From Lactococcus formosensis (lineage in GTDB: Bacteria > Bacillota > Bacilli > Lactobacillales > Streptococcaceae): a stretch of 64,000 nucleotides of DNA. The stretch is from assembly GCF_018403745.1 (NCBI RefSeq), contig NZ_BOVP01000006.1:60405-124404 (forward strand). Reading direction: 5' to 3'. The notes beneath the pieces were generated by a model, which was not told the DNA's origin, made no database searches, and was given only the letters and a program-made list of their open reading frames with translations. The position numbers and the translations under genes are program-made. Positions 17,043-27,897 of the stretch are shown piece after piece. Each line of letters begins with the position of its first letter. Positions within the stretch are counted from its first letter, which is position 1.

Positions 17043-18278
17043 TTAGACCAAACTTTCAAGGAAGGACTCCCCGATTTCAGCCTTGTCAATGTTAAAGTTG
17101 TCTGCAATAGTAGCCGAGATATCTGCGAAATGTCCCAAAGGCAAAACTTTTGGTTCTTTCAATGATGGTGAGAAAATAACGAGTGGAATATATTCACGTG
17201 TATGATCTGTACCTACATAGCTTGGATCATTCCCATGGTCAGCTGTAATCATCAGCAAGTCATCTTCATGCATCGCTTCAAGAATTTCAGGCAAACGTCC
17301 GTCAAAGTCCTCAATAGCTTTTCCGTAACCTTCTACATCACGACGGTGGCCATATTTTGCATCAAAATCAACCAAGTTGGTAAAGCTAAAACCTTCAACG
17401 AATTCTTCTTTACGCATTGCTTTGAGTAGACGATCTACACCATCCATATCGTTTTTATTGTGTCCCATATCATATTTCACGCCAACCGTATTGAAAATAT
17501 CAGAAATTTTACCTACTGAGTATGTATCTACGCCAGCATTATAAAGTTTTTCTAACACTGTTTCGTCAAATGGGCTCAAGGCATAGTCACGACGGCCATC
17601 AGTACGGGTAAAATCTCCTGGTGTACCAACATAAGGACGAGCAATAATACGACCAATCATAATACCAGAACCTTCCAGTGTGATTGAACGCACATATTCA
17701 CAAATTTTGTACAATTCTTCACGTGAAATAATATCTTCGTGTGCCGCAATTTGTAACACAGGGTCAGCGGAAGTATAAATAATCAACTCGCCTGTTTCCA
17801 TTTGGCGTGGGCCAAAATCATCGATTACAGCTGTTCCAGAATAAGGTTTGTTGGCTTCACGAATGACTTTACGTCCAGAAAATTCTTCAATTTTTTGAAG
17901 TAAGGCTTCAGGATATCCTTCAGGATATGTTGGGAAGGGAGTTTGAATATTCAAGCCCATGATTTCCCAGTGCCCTGTCATTGTGTCTTTACCTTTAGAA
18001 ACTTCTTGTAACTTAGTCACATAAGCCTTAGGCTGATCAGCAGCTGGGATAGTTTTGAGGGCTGTATCGCGTGGGATATTCCCCCACCCCATTTCTTGAA
18101 GATGAGGAACATTTAAACCACGGATTTCTGAGATGTGACCAATTGTATCCGAATTCACATCATTTACTGCTTCGTGTGTTTCTACATCATGGTTGAAAAA
18201 TTTGTCTGCATCTGGTGCAGCACCGATTCCAACGGAATCCATAACTACGAGGTGAACACGATTAAATTTCTTAGGCAT
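17043..18278 (-). CDS. deoB: phosphopentomutase
   Basis: A 411-residue metalloenzyme converting (deoxy)ribose 1-phosphate to the 5-phosphate, the step after nucleoside phosphorolysis. N-terminal [13 protein letters not shown] and C-terminal [17 protein letters not shown] provide manganese ligands of the alkaline-phosphatase superfamily. Length is normal. AAGGAG precedes the ATG. A TATAAT upstream on the minus strand may give it its own promoter, besides read-through from the MFS gene. Confidence 0.97.
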   Translation of the reverse strand: MPKKFNRVHLVVMDSVGIGAAPDADKFFNHDVETHEAVNDVNSDTIGHISEIRGLNVPHLQEMGWGNIPRDTALKTIPAADQPKAYVTKLQEVSKGKDTMTGHWEIMGLNIQTPFPTYPEGYPEALLQKIEEFSGRKVIREANKPYSGTAVIDDFGPRQMETGELIIYTSADPVLQIAAHEDIISREELYKICEYVRSITLEGSGIMIGRIIARPYVGTPGDFTRTDGRRDYALSPFDETVLEKLYNAGVDTYSVGKISDIFNTVGVKYDMGHNKNDMDGVDRLLKAMRKEEFVEGFSFTNLVDFDAKYGHRRDVEGYGKAIEDFDGRLPEILEAMHEDDLLMITADHGNDPSYVGTDHTREYIPLVIFSPSLKEPKVLPLGHFADISATIADNFNIDKAEIGESFLESLV

Positions 18279-18360
18279 ATTATTTTCTCCTTACTTAGTG
18301 AACTTTCTATATTATCATTATAAACTATTTAGTGATGAATAGGTTTCCAGAGCTAAACCT

Positions 18361-19755
18361 TCATGCAGAAAAACTTTTCTCGTTCGGAAGTTGCCCTTTG
18401 ATGAGAAAAACGAAAACTGCTAAAGCCGCAATTGCTACACATGCAATCATGAGAAGAACTTCACTATAATGTCCTTTGACTGTTGCCGCAAAGACATGAA
18501 GATTTACACCATCAATAAAACGTGAAGAATAAGTAAAGCCGATTGACATTGCAATATTGATGCAAAGATTGTAGAAACCAATTGCTGTTCCTTTATTTTC
18601 TTCTGGCATTTTTCCCAAACTTGTGTGCATGAGTGGTGCATACATCATGGCAAAAGCACATGAACTTAAAATAAGCAAACCAGTGAAGAGGAAAACAGAG
18701 GCTCCCATAAATAATGCAGCAAGCACAATTGTCACCACAATAGTCACCATTGAAACAATAACAGCTTTAAATGAATCGAGCTTGGAAGCAATTGCTCCTG
18801 AAAGACTACCTACAATCGCAGCTGCTAAACATGCAGGAATAAACATCAAAGATACACTATCTAATTGCATTTGATACACATCTGTAAGCAAAAATGAAAA
18901 TGTATTCAAGGTAAAGGCAGCTTGTGTTGAGTAGATCAAAAGAGCAGCGATCAAGGTAAAGACAAACAATTTATTTTTAAAGAAGTCTATCGTAATAAAA
19001 GCATTTTTCTTTTTCGAAATATAGAGTAAGAAAACAACTGTTGCCAAAATAAAACCAATCAGAACAAGCCACGAGAAGTTGGTCAGGTAAACCATTGCAG
19101 TAACAGCAACAGCTGCAACAAGCATAATTCCCATCACATCAATATATTTTTTCTCACCAGATTCTTTGGGAAGATATTTTAAAAGGAAGGGGATAACCAA
19201 TAAAGAAAGTAATGGCACAAGGAAAAGCGTTTGCCAAGCCAAATGAGTAGTGATAAATCCTCCAGTCAAAGTACCAATGACTGTCGCAATTTGAAAACTA
19301 GAAGTTGAAAAGCCATAATATTTTTTTTGCTTATCTGGTGCAACATAGCGAGCTACAAAGATAAGATAAAGGGTTTCAGTAGCGCCCAGTCCAGCAGCTT
19401 GAATGACACGCGCAAAAACAACCAACCAATAATTATCATGAACCAAGTAGCCCATAAAAGAACCTGCAGAAATTAAAAGAATACCAAAAATAAGTAATGA
19501 ACGAATACTAATGCTGTCAGAAAGGGATGCATAGACGACTGCTCCCATTCCAATAACTAATCCAGCTAAGGTCACTTGCCAGGCTACTGTACTGGCAGAA
19601 ACATGGAAATACTCCACCAGTTTCGGGGAAATGATTTTAAAAGAATTATCAATGACCAAAGAAAAAATCATCAATAAAAGGATGACAGGAACGGCTTTGC
19701 CTACCTGTACTTCTTGTGTTGTATTTTGCTGACTTGTAGAGAGTTGTGCTTCCAC
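18361..19755 (-). CDS. MFS transporter of the 14-TM drug/H+ antiporter type
   Basis: A 464-residue transporter with about 14 hydrophobic segments, resembling the TetA(L)/QacA (DHA2-like) group. The start is GTG at 19755, fixed by GGAGG seven bases upstream. The gene ends 82 bases before deoB on the same strand, and a cre-like site lies in its leader. Context therefore allows a nucleoside or pentose-related substrate, but the family is best known for drug export, so the substrate is open. Confidence 0.85.
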   Translation of the reverse strand: MEAQLSTSQQNTTQEVQVGKAVPVILLLMIFSLVIDNSFKIISPKLVEYFHVSASTVAWQVTLAGLVIGMGAVVYASLSDSISIRSLLIFGILLISAGSFMGYLVHDNYWLVVFARVIQAAGLGATETLYLIFVARYVAPDKQKKYYGFSTSSFQIATVIGTLTGGFITTHLAWQTLFLVPLLSLLVIPFLLKYLPKESGEKKYIDVMGIMLVAAVAVTAMVYLTNFSWLVLIGFILATVVFLLYISKKKNAFITIDFFKNKLFVFTLIAALLIYSTQAAFTLNTFSFLLTDVYQMQLDSVSLMFIPACLAAAIVGSLSGAIASKLDSFKAVIVSMVTIVVTIVLAALFMGASVFLFTGLLILSSCAFAMMYAPLMHTSLGKMPEENKGTAIGFYNLCINIAMSIGFTYSSRFIDGVNLHVFAATVKGHYSEVLLMIACVAIAALAVFVFLIKGQLPNEKSFSA

Positions 19756-19791
19756 AGTTAGTCCTCCGATATGATATATTTAAACGCTCTA

Positions 19792-19805
19792 TGTAAACGC
19801 TATCT
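19792..19805 (+). promoter_or_regulatory. cre-like site and repeated AGCGTTTA before the MFS gene
   Basis: TGTAAACGCTATCT matches the catabolite responsive element TGWAANCGNTNWCA at 13 of 14 positions. It lies just downstream of a TATAAT on the minus strand (19826-19821), a position where CcpA would block elongation. The core AGCGTTTA is repeated 13 bases further downstream (19787-19780). Confidence 0.55.
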
Positions 19806-19883
19806 TTAAAGAATATAATTATTATATCTTAAACATTTCTGAAAATGTATTCGCTTTCTCATGAAATACCTTGAAAAACTTTA

Positions 19884-19915
19884 CAAAAAAAAACAAGCTA
19901 CTCACTTGTCTTTTT
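19884..19915 (-). terminator. intrinsic terminator after the RpiR gene
   Basis: ACAAG-TGAGTAG-CTTGT followed by a run of T on the minus strand, directly after the stop codon. Confidence 0.75.
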
Positions 19916-20674
19916 CTACCTGATTGTACCTTTGGCACGATAAATGGTAAACATATCAACCATAATACGACAGATGACTTCTAAAGGTAGAATACTTCCT
20001 GCGTCCCCATAGAGTTCTTCTTTTTCTAATTTGCTTTGATAAGCAAGCAAATAGTAATCACTCATTTGGGCAAGTTGGCTTCGATGGTTACTTGTTAGAA
20101 CTATTACTTTAGCTCCTTTTTTCTTTGCTTTTTTAGCCGCAGAAACAATGATTTTCTCCTCACCTGTTGAGGAAACAATAAGCATCATATCTTCTGCTGT
20201 CAGTTTTTCAGCATACATTTCCATATCATCATAGTAACGACTGATTGCATTTTTCCCCAGCGTTTGAAACCGATGAATCATATCATCCGCTACAGCTTCA
20301 CTTGCGCCGCGCGCTACTGTCATGATCATCTTCGTTTCCACTAAAGCTTTCGAAATAGCTTCCAAGTCGGCAGGGTTAAGTAAGCCAATCGTCCGTGAAA
20401 CTTCAATCAAGTTTTTAAAAACGTATTGATTGGCTTCGTCAGACAAACCAACTATCTTGTTTTCTTCCGCATTGGCTCCATTTTTATTTCTTTTGAGAGA
20501 ATTTTTGAAATCGGCAAAGCCATCAAATCCTCTTTTTTTGAGAGTTCGTACAATTGTGGCTGTACTCACATGTGCTTCTTCCGCAATTTGAGTAATCGAC
20601 ATCAATTGGACTTTGGACTTATTTTCTTCCAAAAATTCCCAAGTATACATTTCCGCATCTGATAATTTTTCCAT
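19916..20674 (-). CDS. RpiR/MurR-family transcription regulator
   Basis: A 252-residue regulator. An N-terminal RpiR helix-turn-helix (about 1-75, with VSTATIVRTLKKRGFDGFADF as recognition region) is followed by a SIS phosphosugar-binding domain (about 105-235) with the typical VARGASEAVADD and SSTGEEKIIV motifs. Such proteins sense sugar phosphates. No sugar gene is adjacent; it lies between an ECF S component and the MFS gene, each separated by terminators, so its target is not evident. Confidence 0.9.
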   Translation of the reverse strand: MEKLSDAEMYTWEFLEENKSKVQLMSITQIAEEAHVSTATIVRTLKKRGFDGFADFKNSLKRNKNGANAEENKIVGLSDEANQYVFKNLIEVSRTIGLLNPADLEAISKALVETKMIMTVARGASEAVADDMIHRFQTLGKNAISRYYDDMEMYAEKLTAEDMMLIVSSTGEEKIIVSAAKKAKKKGAKVIVLTSNHRSQLAQMSDYYLLAYQSKLEKEELYGDAGSILPLEVICRIMVDMFTIYRAKGTIR

Positions 20675-20713
20675 AGTTACTCAATTATACCACATCCTAG
20701 AAGGAAGCAGATA

Positions 20714-20740
20714 CAAAAAAGCGCTCTTATCAAGCGCAAA
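20714..20740 (-). terminator. intrinsic terminator after the ECF S-component gene
   Basis: GCGCT-TGATAAG-AGCGC followed by TTTTTTG on the minus strand, just past the stop codon. Confidence 0.8.
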
Positions 20741-20749
20741 TGTCTTTTG

Positions 20750-21331
20750 TTATTCTGCTAATGATTTTAATTTTGAATTTTTAAAGACATCAATAGTATA
20801 AATTTTATTGAGGACTTTACATAAACCAAATGCAAGGTTGAAATCGACAAAGCTATGAACAATTCCACCGAAGAAGACAAGCATAAGCAAGCTATTTAAG
20901 GCTTGAGGGTTAAGATCTGCAAAACCAATACGATAAAAGGCTAAAACAACCAAGGCTTCCAAGCCTGCATGGAAAACTCCCAAAATCAGGTTAAAAACTT
21001 GTAGTTTAACTTTTTTGTCAACTAAATCTGGATTCTTCTTCAAGAACCAAGCACCAGCAGTCATTACTACAATATGAGTTGCCGCGCGCATCCAGATAAG
21101 GGGAACTGGGACACTAATAAAGAAACCAAGTGTGGTCCCAACAGCTACAAGCGCTGCTAAATAAGGGCTAAAGAACATAGCGGCCATAACTGGCACGTGT
21201 GAAGCAAGAGTAAATGATGCGGGGCCAATTACGATTTTTGCCGGCATAATCATCGGAATTAAAATTCCTAAAGCCGTAAGAAGAGCACCAATCACCAAGT
21301 TCCTGATTCTTTTTCTACTATCAGAGTTCAC
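20750..21331 (-). CDS. ECF transporter S component, NiaX-like (niacin?)
   Basis: A 193-residue membrane protein with about six hydrophobic segments. It begins with basic residues then LVIGALLTALGILIPMI, and continues with KIVIGPASFTLASHVP, reminiscent of NiaX, the niacin-binding S component. S components bind a vitamin and share an EcfA-EcfA'-EcfT module encoded elsewhere. The start is GTG at 21331 with a weak ribosome site. A possible promoter (TTGTAA-N17-TATTGT) lies upstream. No preQ1 or other riboswitch core was recognised in the leader. The substrate call is tentative; the S-component class is firmer. Confidence 0.65.
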   Translation of the reverse strand: MNSDSRKRIRNLVIGALLTALGILIPMIMPAKIVIGPASFTLASHVPVMAAMFFSPYLAALVAVGTTLGFFISVPVPLIWMRAATHIVVMTAGAWFLKKNPDLVDKKVKLQVFNLILGVFHAGLEALVVLAFYRIGFADLNPQALNSLLMLVFFGGIVHSFVDFNLAFGLCKVLNKIYTIDVFKNSKLKSLAE

Positions 21332-21457
21332 TTTTATAATACCAACCTTTCTATGTTCACTATTTTACAATATTTCCCAGCGAATAAAATTACAATTTAG
21401 TTACATTTCCTGTTTTTTTACGTATATTAGGGAAGAGTTCAGTTTTCTATACACTTT

Positions 21458-21492
21458 AAAAGAAAAAAGTCTGAATAAATTCAGACTCTCTT
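21458..21492 (-). terminator. intrinsic terminator of the MarR/MFS/DUF4811 operon
   Basis: AGTCTGAA and TTCAGACT around a four-base loop, followed by six T on the minus strand, directly after the DUF4811 stop codon. Confidence 0.85.
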
Positions 21493-21493
21493 G

Positions 21494-22210
21494 TTATTCT
21501 TTAAGGCCTAGGCGTTCTTTAATCTGCTTAACTTGCAGTTTTGTGAATTCCTCTGGGCTGTTCTTTTGTAGTTCCATCATTGCTTTTGCTTGCGCAGGAT
21601 TTGCTTTCAGTGCTGCTTCTTGCTGAGCTTGCATCGCTGGTACTTCTTGTTGAAGTTTTTTGGCTTCATCTTGGGTCAAGACGAGCCAGGTATCCTTAGG
21701 CACATATGCCCGCGCGTGCTGAGAAATAAGCTTTCCTTCTTCTCCCCCAATACCGAAAAGGAACTTCATAAAGTTATCTTTAAATTTCCATTTGACTGTT
21801 GTTGTAACAACTTTGGCTTCAGACTCAGACGTTAGCTTGTAGTCTGCCGTTTTTTTCAAAGTTTCAACCATATGTTTTTGATCAGGTTGGAAATGAACTC
21901 TAGGCTCTTTATCTTCTTTGTTTGTACGGTAGACTAAAGCATAATTATCGGTATCTTGACCGATTTCTGCTTTTAAAAGCAGACCAAAGGCAGCATTGGT
22001 GTCTCCTGCTGTGTAAATTTTCTTCGTTTCAGTAGTAGTTACTTTCTCCATACCCCAGTTATCTTTAATGTGTATTGTCAAAGCCATAACTGATGCTGTA
22101 AGTAGGATTAATGATAAACCACCAACAAGACCACGCCAAAATATTTTATCAATGTGGATAAAGCCGTAGAAGGTTAAAATTGTAAATAAAGCAATAAGTA
22201 TGATTATCAT
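21494..22210 (-). CDS. DUF4811 membrane protein
   Basis: A 238-residue protein with two N-terminal membrane helices (about 1-18 and 25-47) and a long, charged C-terminal domain probably outside the cell. It matches DUF4811, a family encoded beside DHA2 efflux pumps in lactic acid bacteria. Its ATG shares one base with the MFS stop codon (TAATG), indicating tight coupling. It may act as an accessory subunit of the pump; no direct function is known. Confidence 0.8.
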   Translation of the reverse strand: MIIILIALFTILTFYGFIHIDKIFWRGLVGGLSLILLTASVMALTIHIKDNWGMEKVTTTETKKIYTAGDTNAAFGLLLKAEIGQDTDNYALVYRTNKEDKEPRVHFQPDQKHMVETLKKTADYKLTSESEAKVVTTTVKWKFKDNFMKFLFGIGGEEGKLISQHARAYVPKDTWLVLTQDEAKKLQQEVPAMQAQQEAALKANPAQAKAMMELQKNSPEEFTKLQVKQIKERLGLKE

Positions 22211-23736
22211 TAATTCTCACCTCCTACTTCTTTTTTGTTTTTAACAATATGCCCTTGAAGGAAAAATGAAAGTACGAGCCCAAGGATAGCAAAGGCTAAC
22301 CCTATCGCGAAAGAGGCGTGATAGCCTTTAAGCATGGCATCTAACATATCTCCTGCAAAAGCAAGTGGATTGGACTCTTTCAAGCTTGCTGCAGGCTGTG
22401 AATTGGTAATAATATTTTGTGTAACAGAGCTTAAGAGCGCCACAACAACAGCTGAAGCAACTTGACGTGCTGTACTATTTGCTGCGGTACCATGTGCCGA
22501 TTGTTCGCGTGGTAAAGCGTTCATGGCTGAGGCAGTTAAAGGCATCATTACCATCGCAATACCAAACATACGCAAACCATAGAGCACAGTAATAAAGTGT
22601 TCTGGTGTTGTTGTTGTCAAAAACATAAATGGAATTGTACCGATGGCCAAAATGGTAAAACCAACACGCGCCAAGCGTTTCGCACCTACTTTATCATAGG
22701 CAGCACCCGCAAGTGGACTCACAACCCCCATCATCAAAGCACCAGGTAGGAGCGTCAAACCTGAACTCAAAGGTGAGAGACCATGGACTTGTTGCATATA
22801 CAAAGGCAACATCATCTCAACACCCATCATAGCCATCATCGAAAGTACCATAACAACAGTCGTCAAAGCAAATTGTTTATTTTTAAATACGGAAACATTT
22901 AAGAAAGGTGTTTCCAGATGCAATTGACGACGGACAAAGAGCGCAATGATTGCTACCCCCGCTATGATAGGTAGGATAACCGTTTGAAGGTCGCCCCAAC
23001 CATCGCTGGCTACATTTGTAAAGCCCCATAAAAAGAGCCCAAAGCCAAGCACAGATTCAACTAATGACATAAAATCTAACTTCATGTCACGATTTGGCAC
23101 AATATCACGCATGAAAATAAGCATCAATACCCAACAAATGGCAATAACAACCATTGGAATCAAGAAAATTGTGCGCCATGATTGTTCCAGAGTAAAGCCT
23201 AAAATGACATGATCTTTATCTAAAATCCATCCTGCATAAGTCGGACCGATTGCTGGTGCAAGACCAATAACAAGCCCCATAGCCCCCATAACAGCTCCCA
23301 TTTGCTTTGGTGAGAACATGTTTACCATAACGACCTGCATCAAGGGCATCGAAATACCAACGGCAATAGCTTGCATGATACGTGCCCCTAAAAAGACGCT
23401 CCATGTCGATGTTGGCGCCGAATATGCGACAAACATTCCAGCCAGTAAAATTGCATAAGAAATCAAATATAACCAGCGTGTTGGGAATTTTGTGGTCAAA
23501 TATGCCGATACAGGAATCATAATACCGTTTGCCAATAGGAACCATGTTGTGGCTTGTTGCCCTGTAGCTAAAGAGATATTAAAATCATTCATCAATGTGG
23601 GCATTGCTGTACCCAATGAGGTTTGCATAAGCATCCCTCCAAAAGTAGCAATCAAAATAAGTGCAAGAACAATCCCTCGATTAAAGGGTTTACCATGAAT
23701 ATCGAGTGGCTGATCTTTAGTTAATTCTTCAGTCAT
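22210..23736 (-). CDS. DHA2-family multidrug MFS efflux pump
   Basis: A 508-residue protein with 14 predicted membrane helices, of the EmrB/QacA/LmrB type. Family motifs include GIMIPVSAYLTTKFPTRW (motif A region) and the motif C-like GPTYAGWIL. It should export hydrophobic compounds by proton antiport. The ATG overlaps the MarR stop codon by four bases, and the DUF4811 gene follows without a gap, so the three genes form one operon controlled by the MarR protein. Confidence 0.92.
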   Translation of the reverse strand: MTEELTKDQPLDIHGKPFNRGIVLALILIATFGGMLMQTSLGTAMPTLMNDFNISLATGQQATTWFLLANGIMIPVSAYLTTKFPTRWLYLISYAILLAGMFVAYSAPTSTWSVFLGARIMQAIAVGISMPLMQVVMVNMFSPKQMGAVMGAMGLVIGLAPAIGPTYAGWILDKDHVILGFTLEQSWRTIFLIPMVVIAICWVLMLIFMRDIVPNRDMKLDFMSLVESVLGFGLFLWGFTNVASDGWGDLQTVILPIIAGVAIIALFVRRQLHLETPFLNVSVFKNKQFALTTVVMVLSMMAMMGVEMMLPLYMQQVHGLSPLSSGLTLLPGALMMGVVSPLAGAAYDKVGAKRLARVGFTILAIGTIPFMFLTTTTPEHFITVLYGLRMFGIAMVMMPLTASAMNALPREQSAHGTAANSTARQVASAVVVALLSSVTQNIITNSQPAASLKESNPLAFAGDMLDAMLKGYHASFAIGLAFAILGLVLSFFLQGHIVKNKKEVGGEN

Positions 23737-24182
23737 ACTTTTTCGTTTTCCTCCTCAAATATTTCCATTGCTAAATCAAAAAATAGTTGGACATTTTCAA
23801 CAAAACTTTTGGTACGTTCTTCACCCATTCGTTCAAGGATTTTTACAATACGGCTTACTGCTTCTTTTCTTGATTGTTCTGCTTCCTCACGTCCTTTAGC
23901 TGTGATAGCAACTAAAATTTTACGGCGATCCGTACGCGAAATCTCACGTGTAACAAGTCCTTTTTCCTCAAGATTATTGAGAATTGTCGCTACTCGTGCA
24001 GTACTCATATTGGTTTGCTTTGCAATATCACTAGGCAAAATCGGTGAGCCGGTATTTTTATAAAGGCCAACCAAAACGAGTTTTTCACCATGCGCATACT
24101 TACTAAAACGACTCATCATTTCAGTTTTACTGCGACTTTTAACACAAGACAAAAAAGTTTCTGCTGCTTGATTGTAATCCAT
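23733..24182 (-). CDS. MarR-family transcription regulator
   Basis: A 149-residue winged-helix repressor. The DNA-reading part is LPSDIAKQTNMSTARVATILNNLEEKGLV followed by the wing SRTDRRKILVAIT, the MarR hallmark. The ATG at 24182 is preferred because AGGA lies nine bases upstream; GTG 24200 and ATG 24191 are alternatives. It is the first gene of an efflux operon, and palindromes over its promoter point to autorepression relieved by a ligand of the pump. Confidence 0.92.
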   Translation of the reverse strand: MDYNQAAETFLSCVKSRSKTEMMSRFSKYAHGEKLVLVGLYKNTGSPILPSDIAKQTNMSTARVATILNNLEEKGLVTREISRTDRRKILVAITAKGREEAEQSRKEAVSRIVKILERMGEERTKSFVENVQLFFDLAMEIFEEENEKV

Positions 24183-24193
24183 ATCTTTCATTC

Positions 24194-24253
24194 CTAACAC
24201 TATTAATTATCTAACACTGTTAGTATTATATTCTCTTTATTATAAATTGTCAA
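24194..24253 (-). promoter_or_regulatory. consensus promoter with MarR-type operators
   Basis: On the minus strand TTGACA (24253-24248), a 17-base spacer and TATAAT (24230-24225) form a perfect consensus promoter. Right after it lies the perfect palindrome CTAACA-C-TGTTAG (24211-24223), and 17 bases on a partial copy, CTAACA-C-TATTAA (24194-24206). Such a strong promoter overlapped by repeats is expected for a repressed efflux operon. Confidence 0.85.
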
Positions 24254-24733
24254 AAATTTACTATGATAAAGAAAGCTTACTTCTTCAAGGCTTTCTCCTC
24301 TTTATTTATTTGTAATACTAGTGAAAATTTTTCATAGAAAAAGAGACCTCCTAATTGTGGTCTACTTTTACGGCCATTTTTTCGATAATAGATAATAGAT
24401 AATACGAGTGAAGAAGAATAATAAGGCGAAAATCTTTTTTAGAAAATCTCCAACTCTTTTTTATGGAATGTGTGTATTATAGAGCTTATATCTTAAGGTA
24501 AGCTGAATAAAAAAGGTTAAATTTTAGCTTTGCGATATCCAATTTGGGAACAAAAAAAACGAAATAATTTAGCATAAAACATTGTTAACCAGAGAGATTT
24601 ATTTGATATTTTAAACACATTTTTTAAACGTTGATTTTTATTGGTGTTTCCACCAGCTGAAGATTTAATTCTCTTTGCTTTAAGGTAGTTTTCTTTCAAA
24701 TATAAATCTACCCTTAGGAGTTCAATCCTTTAA
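24254..24733. other. AT-rich degraded intergenic DNA
   Basis: About 480 bases without a credible gene. A 60-codon minus-strand reading (24517-24699) starts with TTG, resembles nothing I know, and is probably chance. Tandem GATAATA repeats (24384-24404) and a weak hairpin with AGACC/GGTCT arms and CTTTTT on the minus strand (about 24338-24363) are the only structures noted. Together with the recombinase fragment that follows, this looks like the remains of a lost mobile element. Confidence 0.5.
24384..24404 (+). repeat. three tandem copies of GATAATA
   Basis: Three exact, adjacent 7-base copies lie in the non-coding stretch between the MarR operon and gyrB. Copy number could vary by slippage; no function is seen. 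Confidence 0.9.
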
Positions 24734-24976
24734 TCGTATCTCAAAAAAAAAGCAAAAAAAGAATGTAATATAAGTAAACCACTTTATAGCCACATATTCC
24801 GTCATTCTAACGTTTCACTTCTTGCAGAGTTAAATCTTCCTTTAAAAACCATAATGGAACGTGTAGGGTATTCTAACGCTAATACAACACTAAATATTTA
24901 CAATCATGTCACTAAAAAAATTCGTGAAGAAGTTATTGAGGCTCTGAATGACATTCAACACCATGCCCCTTTTTAA
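24734..24976 (+). pseudogene. C-terminal fragment of a tyrosine recombinase (integrase)
   Basis: An open stretch of 80 codons ending in TAA encodes the tail of a phage/ICE-type integrase. It shows the catalytic HIFRH box, the following SLLAELNLPLKTIMERVGYSN segment typical of the second catalytic region, and the active-site Tyr in NIYNHV. There is no start codon or ribosome site; a stop codon (24731-24733) lies directly upstream, and the N-terminal and catalytic-Arg regions are missing. It lies tail-to-tail with gyrB, 55 bases from its stop. The scar suggests an element once resided here. Confidence 0.85.
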
Positions 24977-24998
24977 TAACACAAGAAAATCGACATAA

Positions 24999-25027
24999 CA
25001 AAACCCTTGCAAATACAAGGGTTTTTA
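24999..25027. terminator. intrinsic terminator after gyrB, bidirectional
   Basis: AACCCTTG and CAAGGGTT around a six-base loop, with A-run on one side and T-run on the other, between the integrase remnant and the gyrB stop codon. Confidence 0.85.
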
Positions 25028-25031
25028 ATTA

Positions 25032-27047
<2,016 letters not shown>

Positions 27048-27099
27048 TTACTATATAGTGCGAGCCATAAAAGCTTTTATTCCATCTTAATAATTTCAG

Positions 27100-27128
27100 A
27101 AAAAAAGCAGCTTTACGCTGCTTTTTTG
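27100..27128 (-). terminator. intrinsic terminator after the YwaF-like gene
   Basis: AAGCAGC and GCTGCTT arms around a five-base loop, followed by a T-run on the minus strand. Confidence 0.85.
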
Positions 27129-27151
27129 TTTAATATATTTCGTCTTTTTTC

Positions 27152-27886
27152 TTAATTCATCCGAACTTTCGGTGATTTTTTCCATGACCAAGGAAGATAA
27201 ATAACAAGCCAAAACATCAATACAATAAAAATTAAACCTAAGATATAATAAGAACCGAATACATTATAGATGGGTTCAAGTGGACTTCCCGGAACTGGTG
27301 TTCTTAGGAAGAAAAAGTTTTGATTCCAAACTTGATTGAGAAAGGCACAAATAGGCACAACAATCGTCAAAAATGCAGCAGAGCGCCAGAGTTCTCGCCA
27401 TTGTGGAATCAGATCACCAGCAAACAACCGCATTAAAACATACGAGATGAGTAAGCAATGAATCAAGAAACTCTGCCATACAAAGACGTTAATAAAGTTA
27501 TTAGTTACCCAGTTTGGAGTTACAAGGGCAAAAATTGCACCAGGTAAAGTCAAGCTATACAAGAGCTCACGACTCGTTTTATTTGAGCGCACTGCATCAA
27601 ATAAAATAATGAATATGCCAAGTCCACACAGTTGAAAGGGCAAATCTGCGTACAAAAATTGATTAGTCATAACTAAAATAATATCTCTAATGACTTCAAG
27701 CAATAAGGTAACTGAAGCAACAAGTAGACGTAACAGTTTACGTCTCTCCTCATTTGCCCGAAGGTACGTACGAATCAAGCCAAAACTGAGCAGTGCTAGA
27801 ACAGCAAGGGCAAAAAAGTGATCGGCACTAAAAAGGCCAAAGCCTGGCCCAACAGCTTTTTCATTCGATATAAGAAAAGTATTCAT
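27152..27886 (-). CDS. YwaF/TIGR02206-family membrane protein
   Basis: A 244-residue protein with about seven membrane helices. It shows the family's N-terminal FSADHFFAL and the central PFQLCGLGIF motif, and the conserved LTLPGA. TIGR02206 proteins occur across Firmicutes without a known function. The gene begins 11 bases after the HAD stop codon, so the two are co-transcribed. Confidence 0.85.
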   Translation of the reverse strand: MNTFLISNEKAVGPGFGLFSADHFFALAVLALLSFGLIRTYLRANEERRKLLRLLVASVTLLLEVIRDIILVMTNQFLYADLPFQLCGLGIFIILFDAVRSNKTSRELLYSLTLPGAIFALVTPNWVTNNFINVFVWQSFLIHCLLISYVLMRLFAGDLIPQWRELWRSAAFLTIVVPICAFLNQVWNQNFFFLRTPVPGSPLEPIYNVFGSYYILGLIFIVLMFWLVIYLPWSWKKSPKVRMN

Positions 27887-27897
27887 TGTGGTTCAGT

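Noticed and set aside
21332..21457. preQ1-II or other vitamin riboswitch before the ECF S component
   Set aside because: The leader does not show the conserved core or pseudoknot elements, and the protein resembles NiaX more than QueT.
24384..24404. CRISPR-like repeats
   Set aside because: Only three adjacent 7-base copies with no spacers; no cas genes anywhere in the window.
24517..24699. Minus-strand 60-codon frame near the integrase remnant
   Set aside because: TTG start, no clear ribosome site, no family resemblance, AT-rich decayed surroundings.
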